Below the pieces are notes generated by a model that saw only the letters and a list, made by a program, of their open reading frames with translations, had not been told where the DNA came from and ran no database searches. Source: Lentzea sp. NEAU-D7 (lineage in GTDB: Bacteria; Actinomycetota; Actinomycetes; Mycobacteriales; Pseudonocardiaceae). From it: a stretch of 56,215 nucleotides of DNA. Position numbers and translations under genes: made by a program. The stretch is from assembly GCF_026242055.1 (NCBI RefSeq), contig NZ_JAPJDL010000040.1, forward strand, positions 1 through 56,215, given 5' to 3'. The first letter of the stretch is position 1; each line of letters begins with the position of its first letter. Positions 25,227-32,142 of this stretch are shown piece by piece.

Positions 25227-27184
25227 GGTGGGCTCCCGTCGCGGCGGCGGTGTCCGCCCTCACGCTCGTGGCCGCGGGCCTCGCCGCGAGCACGACCGCC
25301 CAGGCCGCTCCCGGCTGTTCGGTCACCTACACCAAGACCTCCGAGTGGCAGGGCGGCTTCGGCGCGTCCGTGTCCATCACCAACACCGGGGACGCGATCA
25401 CCGGCTGGACGCTCGAGTGGGCGTACGCCTCCGGCCAGCAGGTCGGGCAGCACTGGAACGCCGTGATCACGCAGAGCGGCGGCGAGGTCAGCGCGCGCAA
25501 CGCCACCTACAACGGGTCCGTGCCGACGGGCGGCAAGGTCGAGTTCGGGTTCAACGGTACGTCCGGTGCCGCCAACCCCGACCCGGTGTCGTTCCGCCTC
25601 AACGGAACCACCTGCAACGGCGGCGGCACGGACCCGACCACCACCACCACGACAACGACAACGACGACCACGACGACACCCCGGCCGGCCTCGTTCAGCA
25701 ACCCGGTGCTGTGGCAGGACTTCGCGGACATCGACATCATCCGCGTGGGTGACGCGTACTACTACTCGGCGTCGACCATGCACTACTCGCCGGGGGCGCC
25801 GATCCTGCGTTCCTACGACCTCGTGAACTGGGAGTTCGCCGGGCACTCGGTGCCACGCCTGGACTTCGGCGCCAAGTACGACCTCAACGGCAGCAGGGCG
25901 TACGTGCGCGGCATCTGGGCGTCGTTCCTCAACCACCGCAAGAGCAACAACACCTTCTACTGGGGCGGGTGCGTCGACTTCGCCCAGACCCACATCTACA
26001 CCGCCCCGGCCGTGGACGGGCAGTGGTCGAAGCTGTCGACGATCAACAAGTGCTACTACGACGCGGGAATGCTGGTCGACGACAACGACACGATGTACGT
26101 GGCGTACGGCAACACCACGATCAGCGTCGCGCAGCTGTCGCCGGACGGGAAGTCGGAGGTGCGGTCGCAACAGGTGTTCCAGACGCCGTCCAACATCGGC
26201 ACCCTGGAAGGTGCGCGGTTCTACAAGCGCAACGGCAGCTACTACATCTGGCTGACCAGGCCGGCGAACGGCCAGTACGTGCTCAAGTCGTCGAGCCCGT
26301 GGGGCCCGTACACCGTCCAGCAGGTGTTGCTGAACATGCCCACGCCGATCCCGGGCGGGGGAGTCCCGCACCAGGGCGGCATGGTGCAGACGCAGAACGG
26401 CGACTGGTACTACATGGCCTTCGTGGACGCCTACCCCGGCGGCCGGGTGCCGGTGCTCGCGCCGATCACCTGGACCTCCGACGGCTGGCCGCGCATCACC
26501 ACCGTCAACGGCGGCTGGGGCGCGAACTACCCGATGCCGAACCTGCCCCCGCCACCGCGCCAGGTCAAACCCATGACCGGGGTGGACACCTTCGACGGCA
26601 CGAGACTCGGGCCGCAGTGGGAGTGGAACCACAACCCGGACACCACGAAGTACAGCGTCAACAACGGGCTCAGGCTGTCCACGGCGACCGTCACCAACGA
26701 CCTGTACAACGCCCGCAACACCCTCACCCACCGAATACAGGGGCCGACGTCCACGGCCACCGTCACGCTCGACCTCGCCTCGATGCGCGACGGTGACCGC
26801 ACCGGACTGGCGATGCTGCGCGACTCCTCGGCGTGGATCGGGGTCAAGCGCGACAACGGCCGCAACCGCGTGGTGATGGTCAACGGCCTGACCATGGACA
26901 GCAGCTGGAACACGACCGGAACCGGCACCGAGGTCGCGAGCGCGAACCTCACCGGCACCCGGATCTGGTTGCGCGCCAACGCCGACATCCGTCCGGGCAG
27001 CGGAAGGCAGGCCCGGTTCTCCTACAGCACGGACGGTGTGAACTTCACGTCGCTGGGCAGCGGCTTCACGCTGAAGAACGAGTGGCAGTTCTTCATGGGC
27101 TACCGGTTCGGCATCTTCAACCACGCCACGCAGGCGCTCGGCGGCTCGGTCGGGGTGCAGCGCTTCGAGCTGTCCACTCCCTGA
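25223..27184 (+). CDS. Secreted GH43 enzyme with N-terminal CBM2 and C-terminal beta-sandwich
   Basis: A 653-residue protein with signal peptide (about 1-30), CBM2 (about 31-133), poly-Thr linker (near 25636-25680), GH43 propeller (about 155-440) and a GH43-associated beta-sandwich of about 200 residues (from TGVDTFDGTRLGPQWEWNHNP). The putative triad is Asp in FADIDIIRVGD, Asp in YDAGMLVDDND and Glu in LEGARFYKRNG. It resembles beta-xylosidase/arabinofuranosidase GH43 subfamilies with this C-terminal domain. It begins at ATG 25223, overlapping the GH27 stop. Its end lies four bases from the end of the opposing anti-sigma gene, with no terminator visible between them. Confidence 0.9.
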   Translation: MRWAPVAAAVSALTLVAAGLAASTTAQAAPGCSVTYTKTSEWQGGFGASVSITNTGDAITGWTLEWAYASGQQVGQHWNAVITQSGGEVSARNATYNGSVPTGGKVEFGFNGTSGAANPDPVSFRLNGTTCNGGGTDPTTTTTTTTTTTTTTPRPASFSNPVLWQDFADIDIIRVGDAYYYSASTMHYSPGAPILRSYDLVNWEFAGHSVPRLDFGAKYDLNGSRAYVRGIWASFLNHRKSNNTFYWGGCVDFAQTHIYTAPAVDGQWSKLSTINKCYYDAGMLVDDNDTMYVAYGNTTISVAQLSPDGKSEVRSQQVFQTPSNIGTLEGARFYKRNGSYYIWLTRPANGQYVLKSSSPWGPYTVQQVLLNMPTPIPGGGVPHQGGMVQTQNGDWYYMAFVDAYPGGRVPVLAPITWTSDGWPRITTVNGGWGANYPMPNLPPPPRQVKPMTGVDTFDGTRLGPQWEWNHNPDTTKYSVNNGLRLSTATVTNDLYNARNTLTHRIQGPTSTATVTLDLASMRDGDRTGLAMLRDSSAWIGVKRDNGRNRVVMVNGLTMDSSWNTTGTGTEVASANLTGTRIWLRANADIRPGSGRQARFSYSTDGVNFTSLGSGFTLKNEWQFFMGYRFGIFNHATQALGGSVGVQRFELSTP

Positions 27185-27188
27185 CAGG

Positions 27189-27524
27189 TCAGAGGTAACA
27201 GCAGAACAGCACACCGAGCACCGCACCGGTCACGGCGGCGACGAGAACCGTCGCCGCCGTGACCACGCGCCGTCGCCGCCGCACGGCCCGGACGAGCCGC
27301 GGCAGGACGGTGGCGGGCACCTCCGGATCGGTGCCCAGCGACTGGACGGCCCACGCCTCCGGCACACGGGACAGCAGGCCCGTGATCCCCGCCAGCCCGC
27401 AGACCTCGCGCTCGCACGAGGCGCACTGCGCGAGGTGCTCCTCGTAGGCGAGCCGCTCCGCGGTCGACAACGAGCCCAGGACGTAGGCGCCGTCCCACTC
27501 CCGGAACGGATCCGGTGTGCTCAC
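27189..27524 (-). CDS. Membrane-anchored zinc-type anti-sigma factor
   Basis: A 111-residue anti-sigma factor. The putative zinc-binding signature is H30-x3-C34-x2-C37 (EEHLAQCASCERE), with a further Cys42; a hydrophobic segment near residues 87-107 ends in a Cys-Cys-Tyr-Leu tail, so the N-terminal domain should face the cytoplasm. Signatures of this kind bind the cognate ECF sigma factor and, in some members such as RsrA, release it on thiol oxidation. The GTG start at 27524 overlaps the sigma-factor stop (GTGA), the usual coupling for such pairs. It is the last gene of the minus-strand operon running from 31594. Whether it senses redox state is inferred from its neighbours. Confidence 0.87.
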   Translation of the reverse strand: MSTPDPFREWDGAYVLGSLSTAERLAYEEHLAQCASCEREVCGLAGITGLLSRVPEAWAVQSLGTDPEVPATVLPRLVRAVRRRRRVVTAATVLVAAVTGAVLGVLFCCYL

Positions 27525-28006
27525 CGCCCCGTGACCCCGTTCTCCTGCAGCGCGAGCCTCAGCGCCCGCAGGCCGTAGTGCAGCCGCGACTTCACGGTGC
27601 CCTGCGGCACCTCCAGCGCCTCGGCGAGCTCCGCGATGGACTCACCCCGGTAGTAGGCCCGCACGATCACCAGCCGGTGCTCCGGCTTGAGCGTGGACAG
27701 CGCGTCGGCGACGAGCCAGGCGTCGAGCGTGGAGTCGGTGTGGTCGGCCCGCGAACGCTCGGGCAGGCTCTCCGACTCGACCTCCCACCGGGCGCGGGCG
27801 CTGCGCCTCTCGTCGATGGCGCAGTTGCGCGCCACGGCGTAGAGCCACGCCTTGGACGCCGACGAACCCTGCTCCAGGACCTCGGGATGGCGCCAGGCGC
27901 GCAGCAGGGCCTCCTGGACGATGTCCTCGGCGAGTTGCTCGTCGCCGGTCAGCCGCAGGGCGTACCGCCACAGGGCGGCGGCGTGACCGTCGTGCAGCGC
28001 GCGCAA
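27521..28006 (-). CDS. ECF-type RNA polymerase sigma factor
   Basis: At least 161 residues. Region 2 is visible as LWRYALRLTGDEQLAEDIVQ and LLRAWRHPEV; region 4 as LSTLKPEHRLVIVRAYYRGE with the helix-turn-helix ELAEALEVPQGTVKSRLHYG. The start is uncertain: the only conventional start in frame is TTG 28006, which has no ribosome site and leaves region 2 slightly short. The frame stays open upstream to the TAG that ends the crotonase gene (28043-28045), in the same frame, and would add INDDHIAL, as expected for this family, but has no ATG, GTG or TTG. A rare ATC start near 28030 is possible. It is probably co-transcribed with the redox operon and with its anti-sigma gene. Confidence 0.85.
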   Translation of the reverse strand: MRALHDGHAAALWRYALRLTGDEQLAEDIVQEALLRAWRHPEVLEQGSSASKAWLYAVARNCAIDERRSARARWEVESESLPERSRADHTDSTLDAWLVADALSTLKPEHRLVIVRAYYRGESIAELAEALEVPQGTVKSRLHYGLRALRLALQENGVTGR

Positions 28007-28042
28007 CAGGGCGATGTGGTCGTCGTTGATGGCGCACCCCGC

Positions 28043-28816
28043 CTACGTGCGGAACACCGGGGAGCGCTTGCCCAGGAACGCCGCTGTGCCCTCACGCATG
28101 TCGTCGGTGGTGAAGGTGTGCCGGAACGCCTCCAGCTCGGCGTGCAGCCCCGGGCCGACGGGCAGGCCGTCCGCGGCGTTGATCACCGCCTTGCACGCGG
28201 TGACGGCGGCTGGGGAGTTGGCGGCGATGTCCGCGAGCACCAGCCGTGCGGCGGTGAACATCTCCTCGCGGGTGTCGAAGACCTGGTTCACCAGCCCGGT
28301 GCGGTGCGCCTCCGCCGCGTCCACCCGCCGGCCGGAGTAGATCATCTCGCGGGCCCGCGCCACCCCGACCCGCCGGAACAACCGGACGCAGCCCCCGAAA
28401 CCGGGGATGAGTCCCAGGAGCACCTCCGGCTGTCCGAAGACGGCCTTGCGGGTGGCGTAGACGAAGTCGCACGCCAGCGCCATCTCGCAGCCGCCGCCGA
28501 GCGCGTACCCGTCGACGCAGGCCACGACGGGGACGGGGAGCCGTTCCAGCAGGCACGTCACCTCCTGGCCCAGCGCGCCGAACGCCTCGCCCTCCTCGGC
28601 GGTCATGGCGGCCATCTCGCGGATGTCGGCGCCGGCGATGAACGCGGGTCCCTCGGATCCCGTGAGCAGCACCGCGCGAGGACCCGAGAGGGTCGAGAGC
28701 AGGTGGCGCAGCTCGGTGAGGGTCCGCTGGGACAGGGCGTTGCGGGCGTGCGGCCGGTGCACGGTCACCGTCAGCACGCCGCCCTGCTCGTCGAGCACGA
28801 GGTTCTGGTAGTCCAC
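28043..28816 (-). CDS. Enoyl-CoA hydratase/isomerase (crotonase) family protein
   Basis: A 257-residue crotonase fold protein. Visible features: HRPHARNALSQ, the oxyanion-hole motif FIAGADIREM, the second oxyanion segment GYALGGGCEMALACD and the catalytic-Glu region FGQPEVLLGLIPGFGG. It is closest in appearance to short-chain enoyl-CoA hydratases, and both catalytic glutamates appear present (GCEMA, QPEV). It lies 10 bases after the membrane oxidoreductase gene and just before the ECF sigma gene. Its physiological substrate is unknown; its place between a TmpL-like pair and a sigma factor suggests a dedicated acyl-CoA step in that system rather than general beta-oxidation. Confidence 0.88.
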   Translation of the reverse strand: MDYQNLVLDEQGGVLTVTVHRPHARNALSQRTLTELRHLLSTLSGPRAVLLTGSEGPAFIAGADIREMAAMTAEEGEAFGALGQEVTCLLERLPVPVVACVDGYALGGGCEMALACDFVYATRKAVFGQPEVLLGLIPGFGGCVRLFRRVGVARAREMIYSGRRVDAAEAHRTGLVNQVFDTREEMFTAARLVLADIAANSPAAVTACKAVINAADGLPVGPGLHAELEAFRHTFTTDDMREGTAAFLGKRSPVFRT

Positions 28817-28826
28817 AGTGGTCTCC

Positions 28827-30059
28827 TCACGAGTCCCAGATCGCGCCGTAGGCGGGGATTCCCCTGGCCTCCAGCTCTTCGACGACGTGCCAGGTGGTCT
28901 GTTCGTTCGAGATGCAGATGACCGCTTCCGCGTCGAAGCGCCGGCACGCGTCGTGCGCGAGGGCGACGAGGTCCGGCTTGCCCTGACCGGCGGTGTCCCA
29001 GACGACGGCGCCGGGCTGCGCGCCGAGGATCTCGTCGACCAGCGCGTCCCCGTAGGTGCGGCGCGGGTCGCGGGTCGACCACACCAGCGCGGCGGGTGCC
29101 GTGCGGGCGAGCAGGTGGGGCAGGCAGGGGCCGATGCCGCTGCCGGTGGCCACCCACACGACGCGGTGGAACAGCTTGTCGATGTTGCCGACGCCCGCGG
29201 TCGGGATCCCCTTCACCCACAGGTGGCTCGGCTGGTCGGCGATGAGCTTCGCCGTCCAGTCACCGGCGCGGGAGATGGTGAGCCGGAAACCGGAGCGTCC
29301 CGGAGCGGGGACGTTCGCGAACGAGTGCCATTCGAGCAACGGGCTGCGGCTCACCGCTGTCGAGGAACCCGCGAACGGGGTGACGCCGTGGTCGAACGAC
29401 ACGAGCGCGACGTGCGGGGACGGGCTGACGATCCGCACCGGCACGCGCCGCAGCCGCAGCCACGGCAGCGCGACGCTGACCGCCACGACGGCGAGCGGCC
29501 AGAGGAACACGGGGTTCGAGACCGCGGCCAGCACCGCGAACAGCACGAGCACCGTCCAGCCGCCGAACCGGTGCGACCGCTCGAAGAGGTCGTGGTGGCG
29601 CGCGCGGAGCCGGGGGAGCGCGAGCACCGTCATCACGCCGAGCAGGGCGAAGATCGTCCAGCTCAGCGCGGTCGGCAGCGTGCCGCGCGCGGTGACGGCG
29701 AGTGGCAGGAACCAGGCCACGGCGCAGAGGGCGGCACCGACGTGCAGGCCGCCGAAGTGGTAGACCTTGCCCAGCGTCCACCGCACGCGCAGCGGCCAGT
29801 GCTTCGGCGCGCTGGTGGCCAGCCGGAACAGCAGGTTGATCACCAGCTGCTGCCGGACCAGCGCGGCGAGCGTCACGTTGGCGACCACGAGCGCGGTCAG
29901 CACGTCCCGCTCGCCCCGCCAGTCCCCGGCGACCGCGCAGACCAGGTTGGCGAGCACGACGGCCGCCGCGAGCCGGTTGTGGTGGGTGAAGGGGCGCCGG
30001 CGCAGGACCGCGCGGAGCGAACGCTCCGCCGGTGGCAGGACGACCTCGTGCACCGTCAT
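28827..30059 (-). CDS. Polytopic membrane protein with NAD(P)-reductase-like C-terminus (TmpL C-half-like)
   Basis: A 410-residue protein. About the first 215 residues contain five or six hydrophobic segments (for example VVLANLVCAVAG, LHVGAALCAVAWFLPLAV, WTIFALLGVMTVLAL, VLVLFAVLAAV, PLAVVAVSVALPW). Histidines sit at membrane borders (YHFGGLHVG, HHDLFERSHRFGGW). The last 190 residues look like a ferredoxin-reductase/ferric-reductase domain, with the nucleotide-binding loop ATGSGIGPCLPHLL. ATG 30059 overlaps the stop of the adenylation gene (ATGA). In fungi, TmpL combines an AMP-binding domain, membrane segments and a FAD/NAD(P)-binding domain in one polypeptide. No classical FAD motif could be confirmed by eye. 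The substrate is unknown. Confidence 0.75.
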   Translation of the reverse strand: MTVHEVVLPPAERSLRAVLRRRPFTHHNRLAAAVVLANLVCAVAGDWRGERDVLTALVVANVTLAALVRQQLVINLLFRLATSAPKHWPLRVRWTLGKVYHFGGLHVGAALCAVAWFLPLAVTARGTLPTALSWTIFALLGVMTVLALPRLRARHHDLFERSHRFGGWTVLVLFAVLAAVSNPVFLWPLAVVAVSVALPWLRLRRVPVRIVSPSPHVALVSFDHGVTPFAGSSTAVSRSPLLEWHSFANVPAPGRSGFRLTISRAGDWTAKLIADQPSHLWVKGIPTAGVGNIDKLFHRVVWVATGSGIGPCLPHLLARTAPAALVWSTRDPRRTYGDALVDEILGAQPGAVVWDTAGQGKPDLVALAHDACRRFDAEAVICISNEQTTWHVVEELEARGIPAYGAIWDS

Positions 30060-31594
30060 GCCACGGGCTCCCGCCGCAGTCCGTCCACGTGGGACAGCAA
30101 CGCGCGCCGGTCGATCTTGCCGCGATCGGTCGTCGGCAGCGCGTCGACGGGGACGATCAACGTCGGCACGCAGTAGTACGGCAGCCGTTGCGAGACCGCC
30201 CGCCGCGCCCGCTCCGGCGCCGCAGTGGCGGGGCTGATGAACCCGACGAGCTTCCCGTCGTGCACCACGGTCGTGGCGCGGTCGCAGTCCTCCGCGCGCT
30301 CCAGCGCCGCGGTGACCGCGTCGAGCTCGACGCGGAATCCGCGCACCTTGACCTGGTCGTCGGTGCGGCCGCGGTGCTCGAGCCGGCCTTCCCGTGTCCA
30401 CCTTCCGAGGTCGCGTGTCCGGAACATGACGTGGTCGCCGCCGAGGAACGGATCCGGGCGGTACCGCTCGGCCGTGAGGTCGAGGTCGCCCAGGTACCCC
30501 GCCGTCACGCAGGCGCCACCGGCCCACATCTCACCGACAGCGCCGATGGGGCACGGCAGCAGGTCGTCGTCGAGCACGTACACGGTCGTGTTCGGCACCG
30601 GCCTGCCGATGGTGAGCGGCCCGCCGCCCGGTTCGTAGCGGTGCACGGTGTTGACGATGGTGACCTCGGTGGGACCGCACGCGTTGTAGAAGGCCACGCG
30701 GCGGGCCCACACGTCGGCGAGGGCCTGCGGGCAGCGCTCGCCGGCGACCGCGACGGTGTGCACCCGCCGGCACGCTTCGGGATCCAGCGTCGCCAGCACG
30801 CTGGGCGTGGCGATCACGACGTCGACCGTGCTCGCCGTCCGCGCGAGGTCGTCGCCCCGGATCACGAGCGTGCCGCCGTTCGCGAGCGTGCCGAGGATCT
30901 CCCACATCGCCATGTCGAAGGCGATGTTGAGCAGCTGGGACACCCTGGTCCCCGGTCCGACGCCCAGGGAGCCGGGCGCGGTGAGCAGGACGTTGCACAG
31001 GTTGGCGTGCGAGACCCGCACGCCGTTGGGCCGCCCGGTGGTGCCGGAGGTGAAGATGACGGCGGCGATGTCCGACTCCGCCGTGAAGGTGCGGCAGTAC
31101 GCGCCGGCGTCGGGCAGGGTGTCGATCGTGATGATCGTGGCCAGGTGCGGGGGCAGCGACGGTGCGTCGGCGGTCGTCGTGAGCACGACGTCGACGTGCG
31201 CGGCCCGGACGATGTGCCGCAGGTGGGCCTCGGGCGTGATGCGCACGTCCTGCGGCACGTAGGCCGCCCCCGCCTTGAGCACCGCCAGGACGCCCACCAC
31301 CATGGAGATCGACCGCGTCAGGAACAGGCCCACGTGGTCGCCGGGGCGGACGCCGCCGCGGACCAGCAGCTCGGCGAGCAGGGTGGCTCTGGCGTCGAGC
31401 TCCGCGTAGGTCAGGGACTCGCCGAGGTGTTCCACGGCGGTCAGGTGCGGGTGACGCGTCGCGTGCGTCTCGAAGGCGTGGTGGACGTGGTCGGACGGAG
31501 GGGTCCGGACGGGACCGGCGCCGAACACCTGGAACAGTTCGCGGTCGGCGGGGGACAGGCCGAACAGGGCGGATTCCTCGAACACGGCTGTCAC
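30056..31594 (-). CDS. Stand-alone NRPS-type adenylation protein (TmpL N-half-like)
   Basis: A 512-residue acyl/aminoacyl-AMP-forming enzyme. Core motifs: FTSGTTGRPNGV (A3), LLNIAFDMAMWEILG (A4 region), YNACGPTEVT (A5), GEMWAGGACVTAGY (A6), FRTRDLGRW (A7), HRGRTDDQVKVRGFRVEL (A8) and TDRGKIDR with the catalytic lysine (A10). There is no carrier or condensation domain. The A4 and LGTLANGGTLVIRG segments resemble fungal NRPS-like adenylation domains. GTG 31594 follows GAAAGGG; residues upstream lack a start with a ribosome site. It is the first gene of the operon and its stop overlaps the membrane oxidoreductase start. The activated acid is unknown. Confidence 0.88.
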   Translation of the reverse strand: MTAVFEESALFGLSPADRELFQVFGAGPVRTPPSDHVHHAFETHATRHPHLTAVEHLGESLTYAELDARATLLAELLVRGGVRPGDHVGLFLTRSISMVVGVLAVLKAGAAYVPQDVRITPEAHLRHIVRAAHVDVVLTTTADAPSLPPHLATIITIDTLPDAGAYCRTFTAESDIAAVIFTSGTTGRPNGVRVSHANLCNVLLTAPGSLGVGPGTRVSQLLNIAFDMAMWEILGTLANGGTLVIRGDDLARTASTVDVVIATPSVLATLDPEACRRVHTVAVAGERCPQALADVWARRVAFYNACGPTEVTIVNTVHRYEPGGGPLTIGRPVPNTTVYVLDDDLLPCPIGAVGEMWAGGACVTAGYLGDLDLTAERYRPDPFLGGDHVMFRTRDLGRWTREGRLEHRGRTDDQVKVRGFRVELDAVTAALERAEDCDRATTVVHDGKLVGFISPATAAPERARRAVSQRLPYYCVPTLIVPVDALPTTDRGKIDRRALLSHVDGLRREPVA

Positions 31595-31635
31595 GACAGG
31601 TGCCCTTTCGTGAGCGGTGCGTGGGCAACCGCTTG

Positions 31636-31660
31636 AACGAGACAGCCCGTCGGGAAGTTC
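31636..31660 (-). promoter_or_regulatory. Candidate ECF-sigma promoter for the redox operon
   Basis: On the minus strand GAAC (31657-31660) is separated by 17 nt from CGTT (31636-31639), like the GAAC/CGTT promoters of many ECF sigma factors. The predicted start would lie about 34 nt before GTG 31594. If correct, the sigma factor encoded at the end of the operon could drive its own operon. Confidence 0.35.
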
Positions 31661-31667
31661 ACGTGGT

Positions 31668-31688
31668 GTCGAATCGCCCGTCGAATCG
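31668..31688. repeat. Two direct repeats GTCGAATCG in the divergent promoter region
   Basis: GTCGAATCG occurs at 31668-31676 and 31680-31688, a 12-base period (just over one helical turn). It lies between the adenylation gene and the Cys-rich protein gene and may be a regulator site. Confidence 0.45.
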
Positions 31689-31740
31689 AAAGTGCTTGCT
31701 GCGCAATGCTTTTCCGCACGCACCACGTCGCGCTGTCCCG

Positions 31741-31756
31741 TCACCCAGACGGGTGA
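31741..31756. promoter_or_regulatory. Inverted repeat upstream of the Cys/His-rich protein gene
   Basis: TCACCC-AGAC-GGGTGA is a perfect 6-4-6 inverted repeat 53 bases before ATG 31809. It is a candidate operator; no known metal-regulator consensus is matched. Confidence 0.35.
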
Positions 31757-31808
31757 TCAGCTGCTCCTGCGTTTGTCATGGTCGTCTGCGCATATGAGCA
31801 TCTGTCCT

Positions 31809-32141
31809 ATGACGACTGTCGAGCACGCTCCCGCGGAACTGCACCGCCACACCCACGGTCCCGGGTGCGGGCACGACGCCCTCGTGCACCGCGACCACGT
31901 GGACTACCTGCACGACGGACACCTGCACCGCGAACACGTGACGGATCGCGGTGTGCACTACGACGAGTGCGACAAGTGCAGGTGCGCGCACTGCACGGAC
32001 TCCTGCGCGCAGTGCGACTGCTCGGAATGCGACTGCCCGACCTGCAACCACGCCCAGTGCGCGTGCGACGGGTGCGCCGACTCGTGCGCCAACTGCACGT
32101 GTGCCGAGTGCAGCTGTCCCACGTGCAGTCACGCTGCCTGA
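31809..32141 (+). CDS. Small Cys/His-rich metallothionein-like metal-binding protein
   Basis: A 110-residue protein with 20 cysteines. Residues 1-53 are His-rich (HRHTHGPGCGH, HRDHVDYLHDGHLHREH), like the small His-rich zinc-associated proteins of actinobacteria. Residues 57-79 and 84-106 are two copies of a 23-residue unit, each with nine cysteines separated by 1, 2, 3, 2, 1, 2, 1 and 2 residues (ending CPTC); 15 of 23 positions are identical. There is no signal peptide, so it is probably cytosolic. CxC and CxxC density is that of a metallothionein, but it matches none of the bacterial families I know (SmtA, MymT). ATG 31809 is chosen; ATG 31794 is in frame. No ribosome site is evident. It diverges from the TmpL-like operon and ends one base from galM. 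Confidence 0.85.
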   Translation: MTTVEHAPAELHRHTHGPGCGHDALVHRDHVDYLHDGHLHREHVTDRGVHYDECDKCRCAHCTDSCAQCDCSECDCPTCNHAQCACDGCADSCANCTCAECSCPTCSHAA

Positions 32142-32142
32142 G

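Noticed and set aside
28006..28037. GTG at 28037 as the sigma-factor start
   Set aside because: It is in a different frame and yields an Arg/His-rich product without sigma regions.
31617..31808. Upstream in-frame extension of the Cys-rich protein
   Set aside because: The added residues lack His/Cys character and run through the divergent promoter region; the His-rich domain begins at ATG 31809 or at most ATG 31794.
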